The notes beneath the pieces are model-generated. The model was given only the letters and a program-made list of their open reading frames with translations, was not told where the DNA came from and made no database searches. 64,000 nucleotides of DNA, taken from the NCBI RefSeq assembly GCF_001021385.1, contig NZ_CP011773.1:2542001-2606000 (forward strand). Direction: 5' to 3'. The stretch is from Mycobacterium sp. EPa45. Lineage in GTDB: Bacteria; Actinomycetota; Actinomycetes; Mycobacteriales; Mycobacteriaceae. Shown piece by piece: positions 55,675 to 63,754 of this stretch; positions within the stretch are counted from its first letter, which is position 1; each line of letters starts with the position of its first letter. Both the position numbers and the translations under genes were made by a program.

Positions 55675-57425
55675 TCTCCTTCGCCCGATGGCTTTTCATT
55701 GTCGCCTTTGGTAGGTGGTTTCTGAGTTATGAGGCTGACGGTCAGCAGCGTGTGCAGGACGAGCGCGGCCGCTTGCGAAGAGTTGTAGAGACCAATGCCG
55801 TGTGAGAGTTGATTCCGCAGGTTGAATCCGAGCGGGTGGGTCAGGGTGGCCTTAAGGAATCGATATCGACTGTCGCTCAGCGTGAATACGCCTGGGAGGA
55901 GATCGATCATTGCTCCGAGTCCCGGGTACTGGCCGGGTTTACGGATGTTCTGCAGCATGTATATGCCTCGGTTTGCGTTCAGGATCACTTGGCGTATCGC
56001 GTTTTCGATCCACGGCGTAGCGGTGTATACGGCTCCTTCGTAGTCTCCGCACCAATAACGTTGGAGGGCAAGGGTAGCGGCCTGTATGACGTATGGGTTT
56101 GTCGATGGCCACTGGCTGAGAAACACCACCAACGCTTCCTGCTCGGGCATTCCAAAACGTTCGGGTATCGAGTGAAGCGCTGCGGCCATTGGCCGCAGAT
56201 TCCCGCTGATGAGCTGCGCTTCCCATTTTGTGAGGTCACCGTCGAAGCGGTCCTCGGGGCTGGTGGCTTGATAAATCGGCAGCCCATCGGGTCCCAGGAT
56301 CATGTCGGGGAATAGCGCCGTGAGTGGGGCTGCGTTACGGTTGGCCTCAACGGTTGCGCAGTTCTGCTCGTAATTGCCGCTCAGTGGACCATACTTGGCG
56401 AACGACAGGAGTGCTTCCTGCCATGTTGCGCCAGAGGACATTTGGTCGCGGGTCTGGTCGAACAGCTCCAGGTACATTGCCGCACTGGTTTCAATGCGGA
56501 TCAATTCAAGGTCCTCGTAGCGAGTGGTTTGCAGCTCCGCTGCCGCGCGTTCCTTCAGCTCAGGTATCCGCGATGCCTCGGCGACCTTCAACGCATCTTG
56601 CCGGTGCACAAGTTGGATGATCCCCGACGCGGCTTCAGCAGCGTTGAGATAGTTGAGAACGCGCCTCTCCCAGACCTTATTTCGGCATTCATCGTTAGCA
56701 CAGCGACCGAAGACCATCTGCAGCGCGCGATCGCGGTCGCGCGCGTCGGCCAATTTCTCCGAGGCTTGGTCCAAGAGGCTATCGACCCGGGCGGGGCAGT
56801 CCGGGTCGCTAACGGCGTAGTCGAGCGGCCTAAGAACGTAGCCGGGGCCCTCGCTTGGCTCCGCTTGAAGAGCAGCTTCTGCCCCATCGAGCAACTGACC
56901 GAGGGCTCGCTGGATGGCGCTGTTATCACCGATGATTCGTGCAAGTCGGGCAGCGATACGCAGGTATTCGTCGGAGTCAGCGGCGCGGTTCCACTGGGCT
57001 GCGGCGTCGATGTAGTTATCGACCGCGATCCTCGCATTTACGAGGGCCGCCGCCCCACCGCATTGAAACAAGGCATGCGCCAACCGGGCCCGCCCTGACG
57101 CCGCCTCAACACGGTCGAGAAGATCGCGCCAAACCTGACGCACGTCCTCGCCGACAGACTTGATCGGCGGCGGATCGGGATCGTCGCTTTCCACTCGCGG
57201 CATGAGACGGGCCCCTTTGCCGGCGCAGTCGACCATGTAGTCAAAGGCCCAACAGGTAGCTTTCAGTTCGAGAGTGGCGTCGTCCGGCAGGTCGCCGAAT
57301 AGCATCACTCCGACTTCCTCGCGGATCGCGTAGGCCATGGAAAAGACGCTCTCCGCGGAGGCGGCTCGGTCAATCGCGGCTGCGTACCAGGCTACGTTTC
57401 GCGGTTGGTCTGTCGTATCGCTCAT
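55671..57425 (-). CDS. large helical protein with C-terminal HEPN-like RNxxxH motif
   Basis: 584 residues, almost entirely helical. Near the C terminus FNLRNQLSHGIGLYN contains Arg537-Asn538-x3-His542, the R-x4-6-H signature of HEPN ribonucleases and of DUF4209-type proteins. The preceding segment (ENAIRQVILNANRGIY, GAMIDLLPGVF) is also typical of that group. The N-terminal ~400 residues look like a helical scaffold or sensor. First gene of the three-gene operon. Metal-independent RNase activity and a role in abortive defence are inferred. Confidence 0.62.
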   Translation of the reverse strand: MSDTTDQPRNVAWYAAAIDRAASAESVFSMAYAIREEVGVMLFGDLPDDATLELKATCWAFDYMVDCAGKGARLMPRVESDDPDPPPIKSVGEDVRQVWRDLLDRVEAASGRARLAHALFQCGGAAALVNARIAVDNYIDAAAQWNRAADSDEYLRIAARLARIIGDNSAIQRALGQLLDGAEAALQAEPSEGPGYVLRPLDYAVSDPDCPARVDSLLDQASEKLADARDRDRALQMVFGRCANDECRNKVWERRVLNYLNAAEAASGIIQLVHRQDALKVAEASRIPELKERAAAELQTTRYEDLELIRIETSAAMYLELFDQTRDQMSSGATWQEALLSFAKYGPLSGNYEQNCATVEANRNAAPLTALFPDMILGPDGLPIYQATSPEDRFDGDLTKWEAQLISGNLRPMAAALHSIPERFGMPEQEALVVFLSQWPSTNPYVIQAATLALQRYWCGDYEGAVYTATPWIENAIRQVILNANRGIYMLQNIRKPGQYPGLGAMIDLLPGVFTLSDSRYRFLKATLTHPLGFNLRNQLSHGIGLYNSSQAAALVLHTLLTVSLITQKPPTKGDNEKPSGEGE

Positions 57426-57763
57426 AGCTGGAGATCGTAGAACCGCGGTCCGACACCTCTATTCGGAGGAATTTCGATGCCCAGCGCTCGGCCCGCGCCC
57501 ATTCGATGTACGGAGACATCACCCTACTAGGTGGAACACTTTTGGGAACAGGCGCGAAGCGCTAATGAATCTTGGGAACGAGTCTGGCGTCATCCTCGTG
57601 CGATATCCGCTTTCTAGCTGCGACGAAATCACTCGCCCTGTGTCATCCAGGCGGGAAGCGCGGTACGTCCGTTTTAAACCCGCAGCGCCTTCGGAACTCG
57701 GGGCCTGCATAGTCAACCGTCATGCGAACGATTCCTGCGTCGACATAGCGAATTTTCTGCCCA
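57426..57763. other. interval without gene
   Basis: Promoter side of the HEPN-like operon. Contains TTTTGGGAACAGG and CTTGGGAACGAG (57537-57592), related to TTTGGGAACAAA repeats at 60377-60400. No coding frame convinces. Confidence 0.4.
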
Positions 57764-58042
57764 CTATCGTTCCTCGGCGGGTGCGCGGCCTCTTGCCTCA
57801 ACCGCCTCGTCGAGGTTTTGCGACAGGACGTCGCGCAACTGGGCGATGGTCGTGATGTCGATGAGAGCAAGTTGTGTGACTAGCTCGGAACAGACCGCGT
57901 CTTCACTGGCCGTGCGGTCTGGGAATTCCCGCCGGAGGTATGCCTTTAGGCTGCTTCTGTCGAGTGGGATGTCGAAGGCCGTAGCGTCGTCAGCACGGCG
58001 CGCTTCGTCGATTTTGCCAGTGCCACCCCACTCTGCCGGCCG
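57764..58042 (-). pseudogene. startless C-terminal gene fragment
   Basis: A 93-codon open frame on the minus strand, bounded by stops, with protein-like sequence (IDEARRADDATAFDIPLDRS, LKAYLRREFPDRTASEDAVC, LIDITTIAQLRDVLSQNLDE) but no ATG, GTG or TTG before the conserved-looking part. It looks like the 3' end of a gene whose 5' part was lost at the repeat beginning at 58035. The style is like the C termini of some RelA/SpoT-domain proteins, a weak resemblance only. Confidence 0.5.
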
Positions 58043-58083
58043 CTATCAGCTAAATAGGTAAACGCAAGACTTCGGAGTTGGGA
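58035..58083 (+). repeat. imperfect direct repeat, copy A
   Basis: About 48 bp matching 60338-60383: shared blocks GCCGGCCGC, CAGCTAA, AAACGCAA, GACTTC and TTGGGA with small gaps. The two copies bracket the GmrSD-like gene, so they may mark an insertion or recombination boundary. Confidence 0.55.
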
Positions 58084-58126
58084 CGGCTTCTCTACATGAT
58101 TGACACTCTGTGTGGTCGCGCGTCAA

Positions 58127-59779
58127 TCATGGGTTATTCAAGATGGACTCAGCGAATTTCTTTGTGCGCTCTTCTATAACGGTTCTCGTCCAAGCCGGTT
58201 CAGAAAGTACTTGCATACTGCGAGGGAAATCAGAGACACGCGGTTGAAGGTAGGAGGTCTTCTTGTCCTTGAATTCTCTATTGCTAGCAGACGAATTCTT
58301 GCTTTTACTCAGGAGCACTAAATTTCCGGCAGTGTTCACAACTGCGTCGATATCCTGCGGGCTGAAATTTTTGCACCACTCGCTGTTCGTGTTTGGGTTC
58401 TGTGGAAGCACATGTTCGACCGACCGTACATTGAACTCGCGGGCGTGATCCAATTCGGAGGCGAGTATTTCTGCCCGCAACAGCAAATACTTGCTGTAAC
58501 CTGAAGTATAGAAATTCCCAACGAGGCAAGCTTCTTGTATCGCCTTCGGGTCACTTTTCTCCGTTGTAGCCTTAATTGCTTCACGGTATCGCCCAGTGTC
58601 CATACTCTTTAGTAAGTCGGTATAGACGGAGTAACGTTCGTCTTTTCGCATCCCGCTTACCCAGTGCGTCAAGTACACTTTCTCGATGCCAAGAATGTAT
58701 TCGTACAGCCCGGTGGTGCCAAACTTTCTTGCATATGCCAAGACGCAGGCCCGCCATTCAGACGCGCTGAACTGCCATACCATTGCGGAGATCAGCGTCC
58801 TGAACTTTATACCATCGCTAGTCGCGTCGAGATAGTCAAAATCTACAAAAAGCTCTTCGTAAAGCTTGACGTATATCTCGAGCTCATCGATGAACGACTT
58901 ACCAGGGGTGGGCTTCCCAGGCTGATTGAAGATGCGCGTTTCGAACTCTCGCAGAAGGTCAGCCTGCGGTTTGTCTCGAATATATATAAGGCGCAGAAGG
59001 TAGAATAGATCTTCAAAATTCGTTTCACCGAGCGACTCTTCCATCGTCTCCCAACGATTCGCGTACCGTCTACGCGCGTCATCGTCGATTATTACATTCG
59101 GGGCGATATTCCGCGCCTTGATTATATCAATACGTCGGAGCTGCTTACCTCGGTCGTTGACGATGGTGAACAATCGGAAAGCTTCTTCAAAGTCAGTCGC
59201 AGTGAGAAAGATGATGACACAGTGCTGAAATATGTACTTTGCTAAACCCTCAGCTTCCTCGGCCGAGAATGACTTAAGTCGTTCATGGAAGATGTCTCGA
59301 GCAAGAATATAACGTGACTCGGCTGGAGTGACGGCTCCTGAGGGTTGGTAGGTAGTTGTCCCGCCTTGCATCCCGACCATCTGATTAAATACGTTCGAGT
59401 CCCTGACTTCAATCCGGTTGCGTGACGGAATATTGTCTAACGACTTCGCCGGCTGAATGATTTTATCCTGCAGCTGACTACGGATATCGGTGGCGTCTGC
59501 CAACGCGGCAAGATCGCGTATGCAAGCGAGTAGTATGCACAACGCCGTTAAGCGCTGCTGGCCGTCCACGATGTCAAATGTTCGTTCTGCGGTTTTGTGC
59601 AGTACCAACGTCCCAAGAAAATAGTCTGTGGTCTGCCTCGCCGTTGTAAGATCATCGACTAGGTCTGTCAAATTATCCTGATCCCAGGAAAATGGTCGCT
59701 GATATTCCGGCACCCTGAAGAAGTAATCTTCGGAGAAGAGTTTTCCGATAGTCAGCGACGCGCTATCTAAGCTTGGCAA
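58127..59779 (-). CDS. GmrSD-like DUF262/DUF1524 protein
   Basis: 550 residues. N-terminal DUF262 (ParB-like nucleotide-using nuclease) with RVPEYQRPFSWDQDNL and the signature DIVDGQQRLTAL at ~69-80. C-terminal DUF1524 HNH domain from ~454: VEHVLPQNPN and NTAGNLVLLSKSKNSSASN. GmrS and GmrD domains in one chain form type IV systems that cut modified (glucosylated hydroxymethyl-C) phage DNA. The gene is visibly AT-richer than its surroundings and uses different codons, indicating recent transfer. It stands alone between two repeat copies. Confidence 0.85.
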   Translation of the reverse strand: MPSLDSASLTIGKLFSEDYFFRVPEYQRPFSWDQDNLTDLVDDLTTARQTTDYFLGTLVLHKTAERTFDIVDGQQRLTALCILLACIRDLAALADATDIRSQLQDKIIQPAKSLDNIPSRNRIEVRDSNVFNQMVGMQGGTTTYQPSGAVTPAESRYILARDIFHERLKSFSAEEAEGLAKYIFQHCVIIFLTATDFEEAFRLFTIVNDRGKQLRRIDIIKARNIAPNVIIDDDARRRYANRWETMEESLGETNFEDLFYLLRLIYIRDKPQADLLREFETRIFNQPGKPTPGKSFIDELEIYVKLYEELFVDFDYLDATSDGIKFRTLISAMVWQFSASEWRACVLAYARKFGTTGLYEYILGIEKVYLTHWVSGMRKDERYSVYTDLLKSMDTGRYREAIKATTEKSDPKAIQEACLVGNFYTSGYSKYLLLRAEILASELDHAREFNVRSVEHVLPQNPNTNSEWCKNFSPQDIDAVVNTAGNLVLLSKSKNSSASNREFKDKKTSYLQPRVSDFPRSMQVLSEPAWTRTVIEERTKKFAESILNNP

Positions 59780-60337
59780 CTGGGATCCTTCCGAGACTGC
59801 ACACTGGCGCCCATCTTATTCGCAGTGCCGCGGCTATGTAACTCACCTGTCCGCGATCGCGGACGAACCTCGTCGCCGCGGGTCTGGCTACACCTCATCA
59901 ACGACCCGTTCGTCGAGCTCGCCACGGTGTGAATTTTTCCATGACCGCCGTTCTGCGAACCCGTAGCAGGCTTCTCGACCTGCGAGAAAGCGCTGGTCGA
60001 GAGCCCGAGGGTGCTGTGGACCTCTACTTGGTGTTACATCCTTGCTGCATCAACGGGCGCTGGCGCCACTACGCAGATTGCGGGCCGCAGCGCTTTATCG
60101 CTTCTATGGGCGCAAGCCTCCTCGAGTGTGAAGCTCCACTCTTTCACTGCCCCGTGTAGTTCGCGAGGCCTGCCGCTGACGGGGCTGCGAGTCCACCTCG
60201 GCGTCTCGTCGCAGTGTTGCGAGCAGAGGCGATTACGAGGTGCACAACACCAACGAAAGGGGAGCGCTCAAGTCGGACGGAGCCCAATCTCGCAGCGAAG
60301 ATCGGCCAGTGTTTGCCGGCGCCCAGAGCACCTCGCC

Positions 60338-60383
60338 GCCGGCCGCCAGCTAACACGCAAACGCAAAGACTTCTGATTTGGGA
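60338..60383 (+). repeat. imperfect direct repeat, copy B
   Basis: Partner of 58035-58083 (see shared blocks there). Followed immediately by the 12-bp tandem repeat. Confidence 0.55.
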
Positions 60384-60400
60384 ACAAATTTGGGAACAAA
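60377..60400 (+). repeat. tandem 12-bp direct repeat
   Basis: TTTGGGAACAAA occurs twice head to tail. Related GGGAAC words occur at 57537-57592. Confidence 0.7.
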
Positions 60401-60513
60401 ACCCTCCGAAACGGGTCGATATGGCTGAGCCGCCCTGAAATGGTGTGAAATGTCAATAGCCATTTACCTGCATAAATGAGACTTAACGGACCTAGCAAAC
60501 TATTGAGACGACA

Positions 60514-60554
60514 GCTCATAACCCAGTAGTCACTGGCGCGAATCCAGTCCCGGC
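60514..60554 (+). other. tRNA-Met-like 3'-half remnant
   Basis: GCTCATAACCCAGTAGTCAC resembles a Met anticodon arm (CAT in the loop) plus variable loop, followed by CTGGCGCGAATCCAG like a damaged T-arm. No 5' half or acceptor pairing exists, so it is not a gene. Such 3' halves are left by integration into tRNA genes. Confidence 0.5.
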
Positions 60555-60755
60555 GCTCGGCTACCGCGAAACGCTTAGAGCAGACTTTTCTGGCGACGTC
60601 CGCGTGCGGGTGGCAGCGGAGTCGGGAATCTCTGCAAGTGATCTCGATCGTGGCATCTGGCTGTGGCAACGTAGCCGTTAGGTCCGCTAGCCCCAAACTA
60701 AATCAGTCGCAGGATTGTGTCCCGGCGCGCCCGACGACTGTCGCGACCTGTGGAA

Positions 60756-61916
60756 CTAGATCGCAGCTATCCCGCGGCTGAATTGTGTTCGGCCGGTTGA
60801 GAAGAAGCCTGCACAGTCGCGGCGGACCGAGCAGCCTTCGCACTCCTCCACGTAGGCGTTTTTCCAGTCCGAGATCGATTGCAGCGCGAAGGGCCGGAGG
60901 CTGGGGTCGAGCACGCACAGCGGCAGGTTATAGATGGAAACGTTGACCCCGGTCGTTGCGAGCACGTCGACGCCGGCCTTCAATTGTTCTTGATAGTCAA
61001 CGGGATCGATCCACAGCATGTCGTTGTTGGCGATCGCAAAGCCGGTGTTTTCCATGCCCATGAGAGCCACGTGGTCCACGAAGGGCAGGTTGCGAGCGAT
61101 CCACGAGCACGTCTCACGCAGGCGGGGAGCGGTGATGGCGTGAAGCACGACCCGTACTTCAACTCGCTGGCCCCGATCCTTGAGATGAAGAATGCCTAGG
61201 ACCGTTTGGTCGAAGGCTCCCTTCGCCTGGACGACGTAGTCATGGATCTGGTCGACGGCCGCGTAGATCGGTATTCCTGCCGAAAGTCTGGGGTGGCGAA
61301 CGTCCGCCCAGGTGGTCGCGACCTCGGGCGAGGCGAAGGCACGCCCATTGGTCAGCACGTGAATCGCAGTGTTGGGGAGCAGATCCCGCGTCAGCTCGAC
61401 TAGGCCGATGAATTGCCGCCAGTCGGTGAGAGGCTCACCGCCGGTGAATGTCAGAGCGGGTGTCGCCGGATCGACCAGCGGAATAGTCTGCGCGATCTCG
61501 TCAATCAGCCAGCCGTCATCAACTTTCTTGGGCGGTTGCGAGCACATCAGGCAGTAGTTGTTGCAACGTTCGGTAACGAGAAAAAAGTTGTGTCGCGATG
61601 CTCGGCGGTAGAGCACTCGCACCCGACGAGATTGTGGAGCGATGCCCAGCACGTCACCCTCGCCAAGCTCGGCGAATCCGGCCGGCAACCGCACGTAGTT
61701 CAATACAGCCCCAGCCGGGCGTGCATCGCGGGCAATACCAAGTCGGTAACCGTGGGCGTGCGCCAGCTCCCAGTCGTTGTCGTCGGCGACCAATGCGGCG
61801 TCGCGATCGTGGGCTGGGGGACTGTGGGGCGAGCGGAGGCGCACGTATCGTCGTTCTGGTCCGAGTCCGATGATGTCGGCCTCGGGTGAACGTCCGGAAA
61901 GGACAAGGGGTTTCAT
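60756..61916 (-). CDS. hxsC: His-Xaa-Ser system radical SAM protein HxsC
   Basis: 386 residues from ATG 61916, which overlaps the HxsB stop by four bases. Radical-SAM cluster CNNYCLMC (C-x3-C-x2-C) in FFLVTERCNNYCLMCSQPPK, then LTFTGGEPL. C-terminal cysteines EECEGCSVRRDCAGFF may bind an auxiliary cluster. The TERCNxYCLMCSQPP wording is diagnostic of HxsC, which works beside HxsB on a His-Xaa-Ser precursor. The chemistry is not known to me. Confidence 0.9.
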   Translation of the reverse strand: MKPLVLSGRSPEADIIGLGPERRYVRLRSPHSPPAHDRDAALVADDNDWELAHAHGYRLGIARDARPAGAVLNYVRLPAGFAELGEGDVLGIAPQSRRVRVLYRRASRHNFFLVTERCNNYCLMCSQPPKKVDDGWLIDEIAQTIPLVDPATPALTFTGGEPLTDWRQFIGLVELTRDLLPNTAIHVLTNGRAFASPEVATTWADVRHPRLSAGIPIYAAVDQIHDYVVQAKGAFDQTVLGILHLKDRGQRVEVRVVLHAITAPRLRETCSWIARNLPFVDHVALMGMENTGFAIANNDMLWIDPVDYQEQLKAGVDVLATTGVNVSIYNLPLCVLDPSLRPFALQSISDWKNAYVEECEGCSVRRDCAGFFSTGRTQFSRGIAAI

Positions 61917-63367
61917 GACGCCCATCGCCGGAGGATGGCGGCGTCCTCGGGCGAGTGTTCGAGCAGCTCGAAAAGATGGGTGATGACACCTTTTTGCCGT
62001 TGGCAGAACTCCGATAGTGGCTTGATTCCTAGCAGATCTTGTTGGGTTGCATGATGATAGACAGGGTCTGCGCCGCAGTTGGGTTCGAAGACGCAGGTGG
62101 AGCATTGTGGCGCGGTTTGGGTGAGCGAGTTAGCGACCGCCGACACTAGGGTGTCTGATAACACCAGCTCTCGATAACTGTGCTCGTGCACGGTGCCCAG
62201 TTCGAAACTGCGGTCTCCCATTTCGGCCAGCATTCGGGCCTCGTCAGAGGCGAAGACGGTTCCGTCGTAGTTGTAGACCAGAGCTCCCAGACCAATGCCG
62301 GCCGGGCTTCTGAGGTCGACATAGCCGATGGGTTCATCGCTGAGTATCCGGCGAACAATGAGCGACGAGTAGAACTCAGGAAAGCGATCGCCGGACTTGT
62401 TGACATCGAGGATGTAGCGCAGACCACGTTTCCAAAATTGGAGCCAGTCAGTCCCGCGGTATTTCTGGAACTGCTTGGTCTTGATCGCAAAGCCGTAGGG
62501 AGACAGTGGCCTAAGGAAGATGCCGTCGAGACCCTGCTCGAGATACTCATCGACGATCTCCTCGACGCGATCCAGACTGGCTTCGGTGGTGGTCATCAAC
62601 GCACCGACCTTGTCCTGACCAAGGCGATCCTTAATGCGCGCGATACCCGCGACCGCGAGTTCATAGCTGTTATCGCCACGGCGCGGCCGGTTCTTGTTGT
62701 GAAGGTCGCGCGGGCCGTCTAACGACGTGCTGAAAAGAATGTCGTGCTCAGCGCTGAAGTCGAGCACTTCGTCGCTGAGCAGGGCCAGGTTCGTGGCGAT
62801 CACAAATTGCAGCCGCTTGCTCAGGGGAGCGGCCCGCTGTTTCGCCGTTACGACGATCCATCGGATGAGTTCGAAGTTCAGCAGCGGCTCGCCGCCTTGA
62901 AACTCGATCTTGATCAGCGGGGCGGGCGCGGAAAGGGCGATATCAATCGCCTTTGACGCGGTCGCCTGGTCCATGTCGTAGCGGACCCGGTCCTTGCTTT
63001 GGCGGGAGACCTGGCAGTAGGGGCAGGAATGCTCGCAGCGCAGCGTGACGACAAACAGGTGAAGGGGCGTGGCTGCTCGCAGAAAACTCAGGCGGCTTCG
63101 TAGGCGAAGCGCCAGGAGCTGCTGCTGCGCGCGTTGCCCGGTCGACCCGACGAAGAGTCTTTCGAACGCCCGCTCGTAAAGTCCGTCGCCGGGCGCGAGG
63201 TCGAGCGCGCAGAGACGGTCCAGTTCCGCTGCGGTCATTTCGGCCATGTCGCCAACCATGTTGCCGACAAGAAAACGGTCGGCGCCCAGCCGCTCAAAGC
63301 GGATAGGCAGAAGGTGCAGATCGGATTTTTCAGGGCTGAACGAATCCGCTGCGGCGAAGCCGGCCAT
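61913..63367 (-). CDS. hxsB: His-Xaa-Ser system radical SAM maturase HxsB
   Basis: 484 residues from ATG 63367 with GAGAGGG upstream; the extra 33 codons of the open frame lie in HxsD. N-terminal ~100-residue precursor-recognition-like part, then VVTLRCEHSCPYCQVSRQSK with the C-x3-C-x2-C cluster and IKIEFQGGEPLLNFELI. C-terminal SPASM-like cysteines (QCSTCVFEPNCGADP and the later FCQRQKG). HxsB is the SPASM-type maturase of the Hxs pair. Confidence 0.92.
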   Translation of the reverse strand: MAGFAAADSFSPEKSDLHLLPIRFERLGADRFLVGNMVGDMAEMTAAELDRLCALDLAPGDGLYERAFERLFVGSTGQRAQQQLLALRLRSRLSFLRAATPLHLFVVTLRCEHSCPYCQVSRQSKDRVRYDMDQATASKAIDIALSAPAPLIKIEFQGGEPLLNFELIRWIVVTAKQRAAPLSKRLQFVIATNLALLSDEVLDFSAEHDILFSTSLDGPRDLHNKNRPRRGDNSYELAVAGIARIKDRLGQDKVGALMTTTEASLDRVEEIVDEYLEQGLDGIFLRPLSPYGFAIKTKQFQKYRGTDWLQFWKRGLRYILDVNKSGDRFPEFYSSLIVRRILSDEPIGYVDLRSPAGIGLGALVYNYDGTVFASDEARMLAEMGDRSFELGTVHEHSYRELVLSDTLVSAVANSLTQTAPQCSTCVFEPNCGADPVYHHATQQDLLGIKPLSEFCQRQKGVITHLFELLEHSPEDAAILRRWAS

Positions 63368-63371
63368 GGAG

Positions 63372-63674
63372 TTATTCCCTCTCGGCCAGCGACCCGAACG
63401 CCAACGCCACGATGACATCCCGTAGCCGGCCAGTCTCCCTGCCGACCTTCTCGCGGAGGTTTTCATCGGTCACAAGATTCAGAAAATGGGTCCGCAGCTC
63501 GTCGCCGTCAATCTGCAGATGCGACGGCGAAAGTCGGCACACATATCGCCCATCTGATTCGTCGATGTGACAAGAAGCCTGCCCGATCAAGCGGTACGCC
63601 GCCTCCTGCAACGCGCCCAACGACTGGACCGACGCGCTGAAGACAACAACAACATCCGACATAGAGGTCGTCAT
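63372..63674 (-). CDS. hxsD: His-Xaa-Ser system protein HxsD
   Basis: 100 residues from ATG 63674 (ATG 63662 also possible). Carries the family signature region FLNLVTDENLREKVGRETGR and LRDVIVALAFG. HxsD is a small partner always found with HxsB/HxsC, likely a recognition or scaffold subunit. Stops four bases before HxsB starts. Placed between the candidate precursor and HxsB. Confidence 0.88.
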   Translation of the reverse strand: MTTSMSDVVVVFSASVQSLGALQEAAYRLIGQASCHIDESDGRYVCRLSPSHLQIDGDELRTHFLNLVTDENLREKVGRETGRLRDVIVALAFGSLAERE

Positions 63675-63754
63675 CGTCGGCCGATCGCTACGGTCGAGCA
63701 ACCGATCGTTTCAACCAGCGTTCTTGTCATCAATGAACGCAACGTCATAGGTGG

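Larger units (their letters stand above)
59780..60755. other. gene-poor scar region
   Basis: Nearly 1 kb without a convincing gene. It holds a short protein-like tail (VWLHLINDPFVELATV before a stop at about 59930), repeat copy B, a tandem repeat at 60377-60400 and a tRNA-like remnant at 60514-60554. It reads as accumulated debris of mobile elements. Confidence 0.5.

Noticed and set aside
60011..60376. 121-codon plus-strand frame in the scar region
   Set aside because: Ser/Arg/Ala-rich with no motif or ribosome-binding site; overlaps competing frames equally poor.
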